From: JASLQO01 sp002327525
GTDB taxonomy: Bacteria > Pseudomonadota > Gammaproteobacteria > Pseudomonadales > Azotimanducaceae
Assembly (NCBI GenBank): GCA_030744435.1
Contig: JASLQO010000013.1
Coordinates: forward strand, 62,001 to 126,000
Length of the DNA: 64,000 nucleotides
Reading direction: 5' to 3'
Shown: piece by piece, positions 17,682 through 25,608 of the stretch
How the letters are laid out: every line of letters starts with the position of its first letter
Position numbering within the stretch: position 1 is the first letter of the stretch
Made by a program: the position numbers and the translations under genes
Notes under the pieces: model-generated
Seen by the model: only the letters and a program-made list of their open reading frames with translations
Told to the model about the DNA's origin: nothing
Databases searched by the model: none

Positions 17682-18260
17682 TTAGCGATCCTTTAGAAAG
17701 TTCTTCAGCAGGTCGTGACCGCAACCGGTGAATATGGACTCCGGATGAAACTGCACGCCCTCCACGGGATGTTCACGATGCCGGAAACCCATGATTTCGT
17801 CGACTTTTCCGTCGAATTCGGTCCAGGCGGTGACGTCTAGGCAATCCGGCAGGCCTTCGCGCGCCACGATAAGCGAATGGTAGCGGGTCGCCTCCAGAGG
17901 GCTCGGTAGACCCCGGAACACACCCCTGCCATTGTGATGGATGGGCGAGGTCTTGCCGTGCATCACCTCTTTCGCCCGCATCACCGTGCCGCCGTAGACC
18001 TGGCCAATGCTCTGATGGCCCAGGCATACGCCAAGCACTGGGATATGCGATGCGAAGCGGCGGACCACGTCCATGGATATGCCCGCCTCGTTCGGGGTAC
18101 ATGGACCTGGGGAGATCATGATCTTTTCGGGTGCGGCGGCCTCGATCTCATCGAGCGTGATCTCGTCGTTGCGGTGCACTTGCACTTCGGCGCCCAACTC
18201 GCCGAGATATTGCACCAGGTTGTAGGTGAAAGAGTCGTAGTTATCGATCATCAGGATCAT
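17682..18260 (-). CDS. trpG: Anthranilate synthase glutamine amidotransferase component
   Basis: TrpG supplies ammonia from glutamine to TrpE. The 192 residues form a class I amidotransferase: MILMIDNYDSFTYNLVQYL, oxyanion loop ISPGPCTPNEAG, nucleophile motif VLGVCLGHQSIGQ, and the catalytic His-Glu in GVQFHPESI. I chose ATG 18260, the canonical MILMIDNYDSF start, rather than the open frame extending to 18350. It heads trpGDC. Its partner trpE is 2.5 kb away, separated by gene debris. Confidence 0.95.
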   Translation of the reverse strand: MILMIDNYDSFTYNLVQYLGELGAEVQVHRNDEITLDEIEAAAPEKIMISPGPCTPNEAGISMDVVRRFASHIPVLGVCLGHQSIGQVYGGTVMRAKEVMHGKTSPIHHNGRGVFRGLPSPLEATRYHSLIVAREGLPDCLDVTAWTEFDGKVDEIMGFRHREHPVEGVQFHPESIFTGCGHDLLKNFLKDR

Positions 18261-18508
18261 GGCTGGTCCCGTATGGTTTCTTGAAAGGTTGGCGATGAAG
18301 TCCCCGTGGGGAGGTGGAAGGATCAGGCAGAGCGGAGCGCCCGCCAACACAGGCGCCGGGTGCGCGGAGCATCGTTGTCGCTAACGGTGTTCATCGGTGG
18401 GCGATGATAGTCGTTCGCATGACGATTCGGAAGACGTGTGATGACGTGGGCGTGTGGCATGGCCCGGCAGTGTGCTGACAGCATCCGCTCGGATCGGCGG
18501 TGGATAGG

Positions 18509-18979
18509 CTAGCGATAGCCGGGCAGCGGGTGTCCGCCTTGTGACAGGTACAGGTGCGTGGAGCTCGTGCCGTTGGCGTTCTGCACGCTTCGGTAGAATC
18601 CCTCCACATCTCCGCTCGTGTTCTGTGCGGCGACTCGTCTGGCGAGGTCGATGACATCCGATGGTGGCACTCCGGGATCGTTCTCAAAGGTGAGTTCGCA
18701 TAGCGCCTGCCGACAGTCGACATCCGAGACCCGGTGCTGATCGAGCTGTGCCGCTGTGAGCGCGTCGCTGAGATGGGTGATCCAGAACTCACTGCCCTGG
18801 GAGTTGGTGCTCTCGAGCGCAAGGCGTTGTTCGATATCGAACTGCCTCTGATCGGCTTCGAGGGCCAGATCCTGTTCCATTGCCAACAGGGAAACGGGTT
18901 GCGAAAGTTCCGCCTCGTCCTGATCCGGAACGTCCAGTGCGCGCAGCTGTGCGCTCAGTTCGTCTTGCCTCACCTGCAC
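18509..18979 (-). pseudogene. Fragment of an unrecognised coiled-coil protein without a normal start
   Basis: The frame encodes a heptad-like segment (SIEKLAAALVSLNTQLQTVQ continuing into VRQDELSAQLRALDVPDQDE) and then a small C-terminal domain with two cysteines (VDCRQALCELTFEND) ending in GGHPLPGYR. It stays open from a TGA near 19111 to the stop at 18509, but the first GTG is at 18979, inside the coiled coil, and no ATG lies upstream. The 5' end is therefore probably missing. Its 5' part runs antisense into the chimeric remnant at 19045. It could be a truncated periplasmic protein; I do not recognise the family. Confidence 0.45.
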
Positions 18980-19044
18980 TGTTTGCAGTTGCGTATTCAG
19001 CGAGACGAGAGCGGCTGCCAGTTTCTCGATCGACGCGGGAGGCC

Positions 19045-19788
19045 ATACGGAACCTCCATGTCGCGAGGACTCACTATCTGCGCGCGAGCCCGATATTCGA
19101 GCAGTTGCATGATGTCATGCGCTCGATCCAGGCGCACATGAAGCTTGCGAGACTCGATGTGCGCGACAGTGAGCTCGATGCGGCGCAGGCGCTGGCTGAG
19201 GCGTCGCTCGCGCGCTCTGAAGACCTCAATCTGCTGCACACGGCGGTTCAGGCGCAGGAACTGCTGGGCGATGTGGCACTCGCCCGTGAGGATCCCCGGG
19301 CGGCTACCCTCCACTTCAGCGACGCCTTGTCCAGCGTGCGGTCTGCGAGCAGGGCGGGGAAAGAGGCAACGCTGGAGATCAAGCTGGTCACCATCCACCT
19401 CGATGCAGGTGGTCTGGATGCTGCCGCGCCGCTGCTGGGGGCGCTGGTATTGGCGGCACCGACGGCGGAGGCGTTGATGGTGCAGGCCCGTTTCAGCCAT
19501 CTGAACGGGCAGCCCGATGCAGCGGTGGGCGCACTGTCCTCCATGCTGAAAACCCGCGGGTCGGAAGTGAAGCAGCGCATCACGGAACTCGCGGCGCGTG
19601 CGGTGGCGCACTACGCGCTGCCGTTCCAGCCCGCGGCGCTGAATCCGTACGCTGATGTCTCCTACGTTGGGCCACAGCGGGCGCTCACGGCGATGCCTAC
19701 CTATATGAACGAGAGAGCCGCCACTATCTATTCGGGCGCGAGTGAGGTTCAGCGCGACGTGCTCGCGAAGAGAGTGCTTGGGCTCTAG
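19045..19788 (+). pseudogene. Chimeric remnant: TPR-protein fragment fused in frame to the C-terminus of an acyl-CoA dehydrogenase
   Basis: An open frame whose two halves belong to different families. From about 19045 to 19530 it encodes helical TPR-like repeats (LARLDVRDSELDAAQALAEA, LLGDVALAREDPRAATLHF), like the helical tail of a larger regulator. From about 19537 it becomes the C-terminal tail of an acyl-CoA dehydrogenase: SMLKTRGSEVKQRITELA, then YALPFQP, and MNERAATIYSGASEVQRDVL with the terminal LAKRVLGL that is typical of the family. The frame is also open upstream to 18880, but that part is antisense to the coiled-coil fragment and looks non-coding. Without an N-terminal dehydrogenase domain or an obvious start it is a deletion product and unlikely to be functional. 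Confidence 0.7.
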
Positions 19789-19805
19789 AGGAAGGCAAAC
19801 CGAGG

Positions 19806-20333
19806 TCAGGACCCACTGGTTTGGTCAACGGGGACCGGCCTGTACATATTGTAGTTCTTGCGATCCGGTCGACTCCGAAGCCAACGCATCTCCATGATGA
19901 AGATCATCTGAATCAACAGCAGCAGCAGGCTGACTGCCAGAGGGCTGAATGTTTCGTCCTGGATGGGTCGGATAGTATTGCGGGTGACGAGGCCGATGAG
20001 GTTGAGGCACCCCGCAAACCCGACTGCGCAGACGAACAGCCACGTCCATCTGCGGGCGTACGCCCAGAAGTCGTCGTCTGCCTCGAACGGGTCGCCTCTG
20101 GACGTGCGCATGAACTTGCAGATGTTCCAGAACATGAGTCCCAGCATCAGGATACTGGTGAGCACCAGGCTGGCGAGTCGCTCTCGAAACACGGGATCAC
20201 CCGAGCCGATGTAGAACGCCAGCGAGACATTGGCGATATACAAACCCACGACGAGGACGAGAGCCCATGGCGGCATGAGGGCGTGCAGCGTTCTGGGTAT
20301 CAGTTCGGCCGAACGGGCGACGGGCTTCGGCAT
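19806..20333 (-). CDS. Small multi-pass membrane protein of unknown function
   Basis: A 175-residue protein with four predicted membrane helices: WALVLVVGLYIANVSLAFYI, LASLVLTSILMLGLMFW, TWLFVCAVGFAGCLNLIG and LAVSLLLLLIQMIFIMEM. The loop between helices 2 and 3 is charged (RTSRGDPFEADDDFWAYARR). The start ATG is at 20333. It is the only frame in the trpE-trpG gap that looks complete. I do not recognise a family. The neighbours are fragments, so whether it is expressed is uncertain. Confidence 0.55.
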   Translation of the reverse strand: MPKPVARSAELIPRTLHALMPPWALVLVVGLYIANVSLAFYIGSGDPVFRERLASLVLTSILMLGLMFWNICKFMRTSRGDPFEADDDFWAYARRWTWLFVCAVGFAGCLNLIGLVTRNTIRPIQDETFSPLAVSLLLLLIQMIFIMEMRWLRSRPDRKNYNMYRPVPVDQTSGS

Positions 20334-20381
20334 GCCTCGATATGCGCGTTCGCCGCGTATCTCCCAGAACCGCGACAGCGC

Positions 20382-20565
20382 TCAGGGCGCCATCTGTACG
20401 AGTAGATACGCAGCGATCATCATGCTGATCGTCTCGGGCGGATGCTCCCCCAGGAGCGCGTAATCGAAGAATGGCACTCCGCCCACGGCGATTGCGAAGT
20501 GGGTCAGACGAAGCAAGCGGCCTCTGAAACCCCAGCTCGAAGTGCCCTGGGGATAGAGCTGGGAT
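20382..20565 (-). pseudogene. Short membrane-protein-like ORF fragment
   Basis: The minus-strand frame between a TAG near 20565 and the TGA at 20382 reads RGRLLRLTHFAIAVGGVPFF and then DYALLGEHPPETISMMIAAY before ending LLVQMAP. The composition is typical of a membrane protein, but there is no start codon with a ribosome-binding site. It overlaps, in another frame, the tail of the truncated channel at 20504. It is probably the surviving end of a deleted gene. Confidence 0.3.
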
Positions 20566-20797
20566 AGCTATCGGGTGGATAGCGGCCTACCAGCTCACGG
20601 TAGTACGCGTCCCGTCTGAGCGGCGCGTAGACGGAGATGACGAGAAACGCCTGATTCAGCACAGAGAACTGGGTGCCGTACAGTGCTGCGAGGCTCTCGG
20701 AGGTGTCGAGTCCGATGACTATGGCGTTCAGCACGATGACGGCGGTGATACCGTGCTGGAACCAAGGGTTCGCGACGATGTGCCCGGCGATGCCCAC
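20504..20797 (-). pseudogene. Truncated voltage-gated ion-channel-family protein
   Basis: From a GTG at 20797, six bases after the trpE stop, the frame encodes the start of an ion_trans-type channel: NPWFQHGITAVIVLNAIVIG (S1-like) and LYGTQFSVLNQAFLVI (start of S2). After about 57 residues the channel resemblance ends. The frame continues as unrelated sequence (APLRRDAYYRELVGRYP) and stops at 20504. The voltage sensor, pore and selectivity filter are missing. Placement directly after trpE suggests that it was once the next gene of that operon. Confidence 0.6.
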
Positions 20798-20802
20798 GCG
20801 TT

Positions 20803-22284
20803 TCAGCCCCCGGAGAGCTTGCCTCCGGCGATGGCTGCCGCCTGAAAGATGGCTCGTGCCTTGTTCATGCTCTCCTTCCATTCGAGTCGCGATATCGAAT
20901 CGGCCACGACGCCGCCGCCCGCTTCTATGTAGAGTTCACCGTCCTTTACAACAGCTGTACGGATGGCGATGGCGGTATCCATGTTGCCGTTCCAGGCCAG
21001 GTAGCCCACCGCTCCTCCGTAGATGCCGCGTTTGACCGGTTCCAATTCGTCAATGATCTCCATTGCTCGAATCTTCGGCGCGCCCGACAGTGTGCCGACG
21101 GGCAAAGTGGCTCGCAGCACGTCCATGGCGGTGCTGCCTTCCTTCAGGCGACCAACGATGTTGGAAGAAATGTGCATCACGTGGGAGTAGCGCTCGATGG
21201 CAAATTTCTCCGTGACTTCCACGGATCCGATTTCAGCAACCCTGCCGACGTCGTTGCGTCCGAGATCGACCAGCATCAGATGCTCGGCGATTTCCTTCGG
21301 ATCTCCGAGCAGTTCCTCTTCCATGGCCTGGTCCTCCGCGGGTGTGTGCCCGCGCCGACGCGTACCCGCCAGCGGGCGGTTGACGATGGTACCGTCCTCG
21401 ACGCGTGCCAGTATTTCCGGCGAAGAGCTCACGATCTGAAAGCCGTCCAGATCCATGAAGTACATGTAGGGCGACGGGTTGAGACTCCTGAGCGCGCGAT
21501 ACAAGTTGATTGGCTCGGAACCAAACGGCAGTGATAGGCGCTGCGCGAGCACGACCTGCATCACATCGCCCGCACGGATGTATTCGCGGGTGCTTTCTAC
21601 CGCGGCCTTGAACGCCTCCTCGCCGAACTCGGAGATGAAATCGCTTTCCTCGACCGGCGGATTGGTGCTGGTTTCAGGAATAGTCGGCGCGAGTCTGGCA
21701 AGCGCGCGTGCGTGCGCTTCGAGTTTTTCCACGGCCTGCGGGTAGGCGTTGTCCTGCTCGGGGTCCACCAGGCAGATGAGTTGCATCATGCCGCGCAGGT
21801 TGTCGAACACGACCACCTCCTCGGAAACCATCAATACGATATCCGGTGTACCGAGAGTGTCGGGGGGAGCGGTATCGGCCAGCCGCTTCTCGACGTAGCG
21901 CACACAGTCGTATGCGAAATAACCCACCAGACCGCCGTAGAAGCGGGGCAGGTTTTCTACCTCAGCGACGCGAAAGCGTGCCTGGAACGATTCGATGAAT
22001 GAAAGCGGATCATCGCTCTCGAGCCGTTCGACCACCTCGCCATCCGTGATGATGCGAATCTCGGATCCCTCAGCGACGATAACCGTGCGGACTGGAAGGC
22101 CGATTATGGAGTAACGGCCCCACATCTCATCACCCTGTGCGGACTCCAGCAGGTAGGAGTAGGGGCCGCGTGCGAGTTTCAGGTAGGTGGACAGCGGTGT
22201 GTCCAGATCGGCGAAGGTTTCGTGGACTACGGGAATGCGGTTGTAGCCCTGTGCGCGAAGGTGCTCGAATAGTTCTGCGTTCAT
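20803..22284 (-). CDS. trpE: Anthranilate synthase component I
   Basis: TrpE converts chorismate to anthranilate with TrpG. The 493 residues have the N-terminal tryptophan feedback site (YLLESAQGDEMWGRYSIIG; the LLES element is known to bind tryptophan in this family) and the C-terminal chorismate-binding domain: SPEILARVEDGTIVNRPLAG, AEHLMLVDLGRNDVGRV, HISSNIVGRL, LPVGTLSGAPKIRAMEII and IEAGGGVVADS. The start is ATG 22284. It is not adjacent to trpG, as in Pseudomonas, where the pyocin cluster lies in this gap. gph and rpe lie upstream on the same strand. Confidence 0.97.
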   Translation of the reverse strand: MNAELFEHLRAQGYNRIPVVHETFADLDTPLSTYLKLARGPYSYLLESAQGDEMWGRYSIIGLPVRTVIVAEGSEIRIITDGEVVERLESDDPLSFIESFQARFRVAEVENLPRFYGGLVGYFAYDCVRYVEKRLADTAPPDTLGTPDIVLMVSEEVVVFDNLRGMMQLICLVDPEQDNAYPQAVEKLEAHARALARLAPTIPETSTNPPVEESDFISEFGEEAFKAAVESTREYIRAGDVMQVVLAQRLSLPFGSEPINLYRALRSLNPSPYMYFMDLDGFQIVSSSPEILARVEDGTIVNRPLAGTRRRGHTPAEDQAMEEELLGDPKEIAEHLMLVDLGRNDVGRVAEIGSVEVTEKFAIERYSHVMHISSNIVGRLKEGSTAMDVLRATLPVGTLSGAPKIRAMEIIDELEPVKRGIYGGAVGYLAWNGNMDTAIAIRTAVVKDGELYIEAGGGVVADSISRLEWKESMNKARAIFQAAAIAGGKLSGG

Positions 22285-22497
22285 GTTGGGTTCCTTACCT
22301 GGTGGCGTATCTGACGGTCGTGCGGAGATTCCCGCGAGTGCGAGTCAGAATCGCCAACTGGTAGGAACCAGTGCGGCGCCAGTATCGAGAGTGGCGGTGA
22401 GCAAAACCATATACCCGGCCTGTTGCCATGCTTGTGGTTCGGTTCGTATCGGAGCGCGCGTCTCTGCCGGCGAGCGGGCATCGAGAGGCGGGCAAGC

Positions 22498-23166
22498 CTA
22501 AACGAGGTCTGCAAATGATTCAATCAGGGCATCTGCGCCGAGTTGATCCGGCGGGACGCCGTGGTTGTAACCGTAGGGAACGCATACCACCGGACAACGC
22601 GCCGCACGGGCAGCCAGCACGTCGGTTTGTGAGTCTCCGACGAAGAGCACCCGGGCGGGTTCCAGTCTGAGCTCGCCACAGGCCATGAGTACCGGGTCCG
22701 CTGCCGGTTTGGGTTTGCCCGCCGAATCTCCACAGATGACGGTGGAAAAAGTATCGAGCATGCCGAGTTCGTCGAGCAGAGGAATGGTGAGGTCGCCGTG
22801 CTTGTTGGTCACAACGCCAAGAACGGCGCCCCGCTCCCGCAGAGCATGCAGGGTTTCAACCACCCCGGGGTAAGGCTGGCTTGCGACAGCGATATGTTCG
22901 CGGTAGCGGACGAGAAAGTCGGCAAGCATCGCGTCGAGTATGCGTCTGGGTACTTTCTTGTGTGCCAGCGCCTGTTCGATGCAGGCTCGCGCCCCGTGTC
23001 CCACCCAGTGTCTCGTGAGAGCTTCTTCTACAGCGTCGTATCCAGCAGCCTTCAGTGCGTAATTGAGCGCCGCGTTGATATCGGGTGCGGTGTCTATCAA
23101 CGTGCCGTCCAGGTCGAACAGGTAGCCGGGGTACGTCCTGAGGATCGAGTCGGAGATTTCAGACAC
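22498..23166 (-). CDS. gph: Phosphoglycolate phosphatase
   Basis: A 222-residue HAD-family hydrolase that removes 2-phosphoglycolate. The HAD motifs are visible: FDLDGTLIDTAPDINAALN (nucleophile Asp of motif I), GVVTNKHGDL (motif II Thr), KPKPAADPVL (motif III Lys) and FVGDSQTDVLAARAA (motif IV). The gph-rpe-trpE neighbourhood supports phosphoglycolate as the substrate. Its start (ATG 23166) overlaps the rpe stop by eight bases. Confidence 0.93.
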   Translation of the reverse strand: MSEISDSILRTYPGYLFDLDGTLIDTAPDINAALNYALKAAGYDAVEEALTRHWVGHGARACIEQALAHKKVPRRILDAMLADFLVRYREHIAVASQPYPGVVETLHALRERGAVLGVVTNKHGDLTIPLLDELGMLDTFSTVICGDSAGKPKPAADPVLMACGELRLEPARVLFVGDSQTDVLAARAARCPVVCVPYGYNHGVPPDQLGADALIESFADLV

Positions 23167-23842
23167 TGCCGTCGCGGTCCACCAGCTTTAACTGCTCGCG
23201 CATCTCGGCAATGGTGGTTGCGTAGTCCTGCGTGTTGAAGATAGCGCTGCCCGCGACGAAGGTATCTGCTCCGGCGCGCGCGGCTGCGGCGATGTTGGTA
23301 GCCTTGATGCCGCCATCGATTTCGAGCCGTGCATCAGATTCGGCCTCATCGAGGATGGCGCGCGCACCGGCGAGTTTGCGCAGGCTCGATTCGATGAACG
23401 ACTGGCCGCCAAAGCCGGGATTCACGGACATGATCAGCACGAGGTCGACCAGCCCCGTGACTTCTCTCAGAGCCTCCAACGGTGTAGCCGGATTGAAGAC
23501 TATGCCAGGTTGTTTGCCGCCCTGGCGTATGAGTCCGAGAGTACGGTGTAGATGTTTCGTGCTCTCGGGATGGACGCTGATGATGTCGGCACCGGCGTCG
23601 ATGAAGTCGCCGATCAGCCGGTCCACGGGCTTGACCATCAGGTGAACGTCCATGATGCATTCGATTCCGGCCTTGCGCAGAGATTCGAGTACCAAGGGAC
23701 CGATCGTGAGGTTCGGCACGTAGTGGTTGTCCATCACATCGAAATGAATGATGTCCGCGCCCGCGGCCAGCACGTTGCGAATCTCCTCGCCCAGGCGCGA
23801 GAAATCTGCGGAGAGGATTGAAGGAGCAATCCAGTGGTTCAA
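23159..23842 (-). CDS. rpe: Ribulose-phosphate 3-epimerase
   Basis: A pentose phosphate pathway and Calvin cycle enzyme that interconverts ribulose-5-phosphate and xylulose-5-phosphate. The 227-residue TIM barrel has APSILSADFSRLGEEI, the metal-binding IHFDVMDNHYVPNLTIGP, DVHLMVKPVDR, MSVNPGFGGQSFI and LEIDGGIKATNI. The start is TTG at 23842 with GAGGG upstream. It heads the rpe-gph unit, followed by trpE. Confidence 0.97.
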   Translation of the reverse strand: MNHWIAPSILSADFSRLGEEIRNVLAAGADIIHFDVMDNHYVPNLTIGPLVLESLRKAGIECIMDVHLMVKPVDRLIGDFIDAGADIISVHPESTKHLHRTLGLIRQGGKQPGIVFNPATPLEALREVTGLVDLVLIMSVNPGFGGQSFIESSLRKLAGARAILDEAESDARLEIDGGIKATNIAAAARAGADTFVAGSAIFNTQDYATTIAEMREQLKLVDRDGSV

Positions 23843-23926
23843 CGCTGAAACCCTCCGGTGGTATCTAGTGGTATTGAGCTATTCCGGGGGCGCGATTATA
23901 GAGAAGAACACTTCCTCGCGTCAGCA

Positions 23927-24571
23927 TTACAGCGCTGTGAGTTGATCCGGCGTACCAATGTCTGTCCAGAGCCCTGAAAACAGCTGCGCGGACAGCACCC
24001 CTCGTTCCATGGCCTCGAAATAGAGGGTGCGTAGTGAGAATGCACCCTGGGGTGAGCGTTCGAACAATACCGGATGCAGGAGGGCGATGCCGCAATACAC
24101 CACCTCGTCGCCGCGTGCGATGATGCGAGTGTCCTCAACGTCGAAATCTCCCCGGCTGCGGAAGGCCGGTCTTGGGGTCACTACTATGTGCGCGGGACAG
24201 TCGTCGGGCGGTGCCTCCGGCAGGCTATCGAAGTCGAAAGTCGTGAAGATGTCGCCGTTCAGAATCACGAAGGGCTTTACTCCCAGCGACGGCAGGGCGG
24301 CTTTGATGCCCCCGCCGGTCTCGAGCAGTTTCTCCTCGCGGCTGTATACGATGTTTACGCCGTGCGCGCGGCCATCGCCGAGGTGCGTGGTGATCTGCTC
24401 GCCGAGGTGGTGCAGGTTGATGACGATATCGGTGATTCCCGCCTTCTTCAGCCACGACAATTGGTGTTCTATCAGCGGACGCCCACGCACCTCGAGCAGC
24501 GGTTTCGGGGTGCGGTTGGTATACGGGCGAAGACGTGTGCCGCGACCGGCGGCGAGGATCATCGCCTTCAC
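23927..24571 (-). CDS. murU: N-acetylmuramate-1-phosphate uridylyltransferase
   Basis: A 214-residue nucleotidyltransferase that would make UDP-MurNAc from MurNAc-1-phosphate in peptidoglycan recycling. The N-terminal signature is AMILAAGRGTRLRPYTNRTP KPLLEV (NTP-binding GRGTRL and the catalytic Lys), with NLHHLGEQI, LLETGGGIKAALP and ILNGDIFTTFD following. The start is the GTG at 24571, which overlaps the stop of the upstream kinase as GTGA; ATG 24562 is an alternative. The pairing with an AmgK-like kinase next to lptD is the known amgK-murU arrangement of Pseudomonas, and this is why I chose MurU over a generic sugar nucleotidyltransferase. Confidence 0.88.
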   Translation of the reverse strand: MKAMILAAGRGTRLRPYTNRTPKPLLEVRGRPLIEHQLSWLKKAGITDIVINLHHLGEQITTHLGDGRAHGVNIVYSREEKLLETGGGIKAALPSLGVKPFVILNGDIFTTFDFDSLPEAPPDDCPAHIVVTPRPAFRSRGDFDVEDTRIIARGDEVVYCGIALLHPVLFERSPQGAFSLRTLYFEAMERGVLSAQLFSGLWTDIGTPDQLTAL

Positions 24572-25551
24572 TGGAGTTTCCGCCGTGTCAGGACGGTGAG
24601 TTCGGGAATCCAGTCCGCCAGGGGGGTTGCTTCGGGATAGCGAGTGGCCGTGGCGGCGGCGACCTCGAGTACGGGAGCGATATGTTCGAGATGGGTGTCC
24701 TTGCCATCTCGTAGATGCAGTCGCGCGAAGATACCGATGGCTTTTAACTGCCGTTGTAACGCGGTTAGGTCGAACACCTGCTCGAACGTGTCGAGATCGA
24801 AGTCGATTTCGGTTAGTTGCAGGTAGCGGGCGCACCAACCTCGGATGGACGTCACCTCGAACCGGTGGTAGCAGTCGTATAAAAGGGAGGCGAGATCGTA
24901 GGTGGCAGGCCCGATCATCGCGTCCTGAAAATCTACTATGCCAAAAGTGCCATTGCTGGCGAACAACAGATTGCGGCAGTGGTAGTCCAGGTGAATGCAA
25001 CACTGAGGCTGATCGATGTCGTTCTGGACCAGGACATCGAACAGGCTTCGTATGCGTGCAGGCATGCTCGTACCCAGCAGGCCTGAGACGAACCAATCGG
25101 TGAAGATGCCGAGTTCGTCCACGAACCGCTCTCTCGGGTAGGGTGGAATGCGCGCATCGTCGATGCGCTGCAACCGTATCAGGTGCTGGAGAGCGACCTC
25201 TAGTGCTGCATTGGTGTCACCTTCGATGTACGCCTGTTCGAAGTGCCGCTCGCCGAGATCGGATAACAGAAACCAGCCATGTGCGCGATCCACGGCCAGT
25301 ATCTCCGGAACCGGTAGACCCGCATTTGAAAACACGTCCCGGGAGGCGAGAAACTGATCGTTTCGCTCGGTGGCGGGAGGGGAGGACATAGCGACCAGGG
25401 TGGAAGGGGCGCGTGGGTCCGCCACAGGGCGCAGCACCAGGCGGTAGAAGCTACGGGTGCTGGCTTCCACACGCATGGCTGAGATGGCCCCGAGTTCACG
25501 ATCCAACTTCGCGGCCTGTCCGGTTATCCAGTGTTTCAGATCGTCTTGCAC
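24568..25551 (-). CDS. amgK: N-acetylmuramate/N-acetylglucosamine kinase AmgK
   Basis: A 327-residue aminoglycoside-phosphotransferase-fold kinase. AmgK phosphorylates the anomeric hydroxyl of MurNAc, bypassing de novo UDP-MurNAc synthesis and giving intrinsic fosfomycin tolerance where it has been studied. The kinase motifs are the Brenner loop CIHLDYHCRNLLF (HxDxxxxN) and IVDFQDAMIGPATYDLASLL (DFQ metal site), with GWFLLSDLGERHF in the hinge. The start is ATG 25551. It is divergent from lptD, 57 bases away. Confidence 0.88.
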   Translation of the reverse strand: MQDDLKHWITGQAAKLDRELGAISAMRVEASTRSFYRLVLRPVADPRAPSTLVAMSSPPATERNDQFLASRDVFSNAGLPVPEILAVDRAHGWFLLSDLGERHFEQAYIEGDTNAALEVALQHLIRLQRIDDARIPPYPRERFVDELGIFTDWFVSGLLGTSMPARIRSLFDVLVQNDIDQPQCCIHLDYHCRNLLFASNGTFGIVDFQDAMIGPATYDLASLLYDCYHRFEVTSIRGWCARYLQLTEIDFDLDTFEQVFDLTALQRQLKAIGIFARLHLRDGKDTHLEHIAPVLEVAAATATRYPEATPLADWIPELTVLTRRKLQ

Positions 25552-25608
25552 GGGTGAGCATTATAGAGATTTTGCCGTAGGTGAATTGCGAACGGATTTT
25601 CATCGCGT

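Noticed and set aside
23927..25096. Extended minus-strand frame fused to the front of murU
   Set aside because: The part beyond 24571 is a shadow of amgK, and the murU start is marked by the GTGA overlap.
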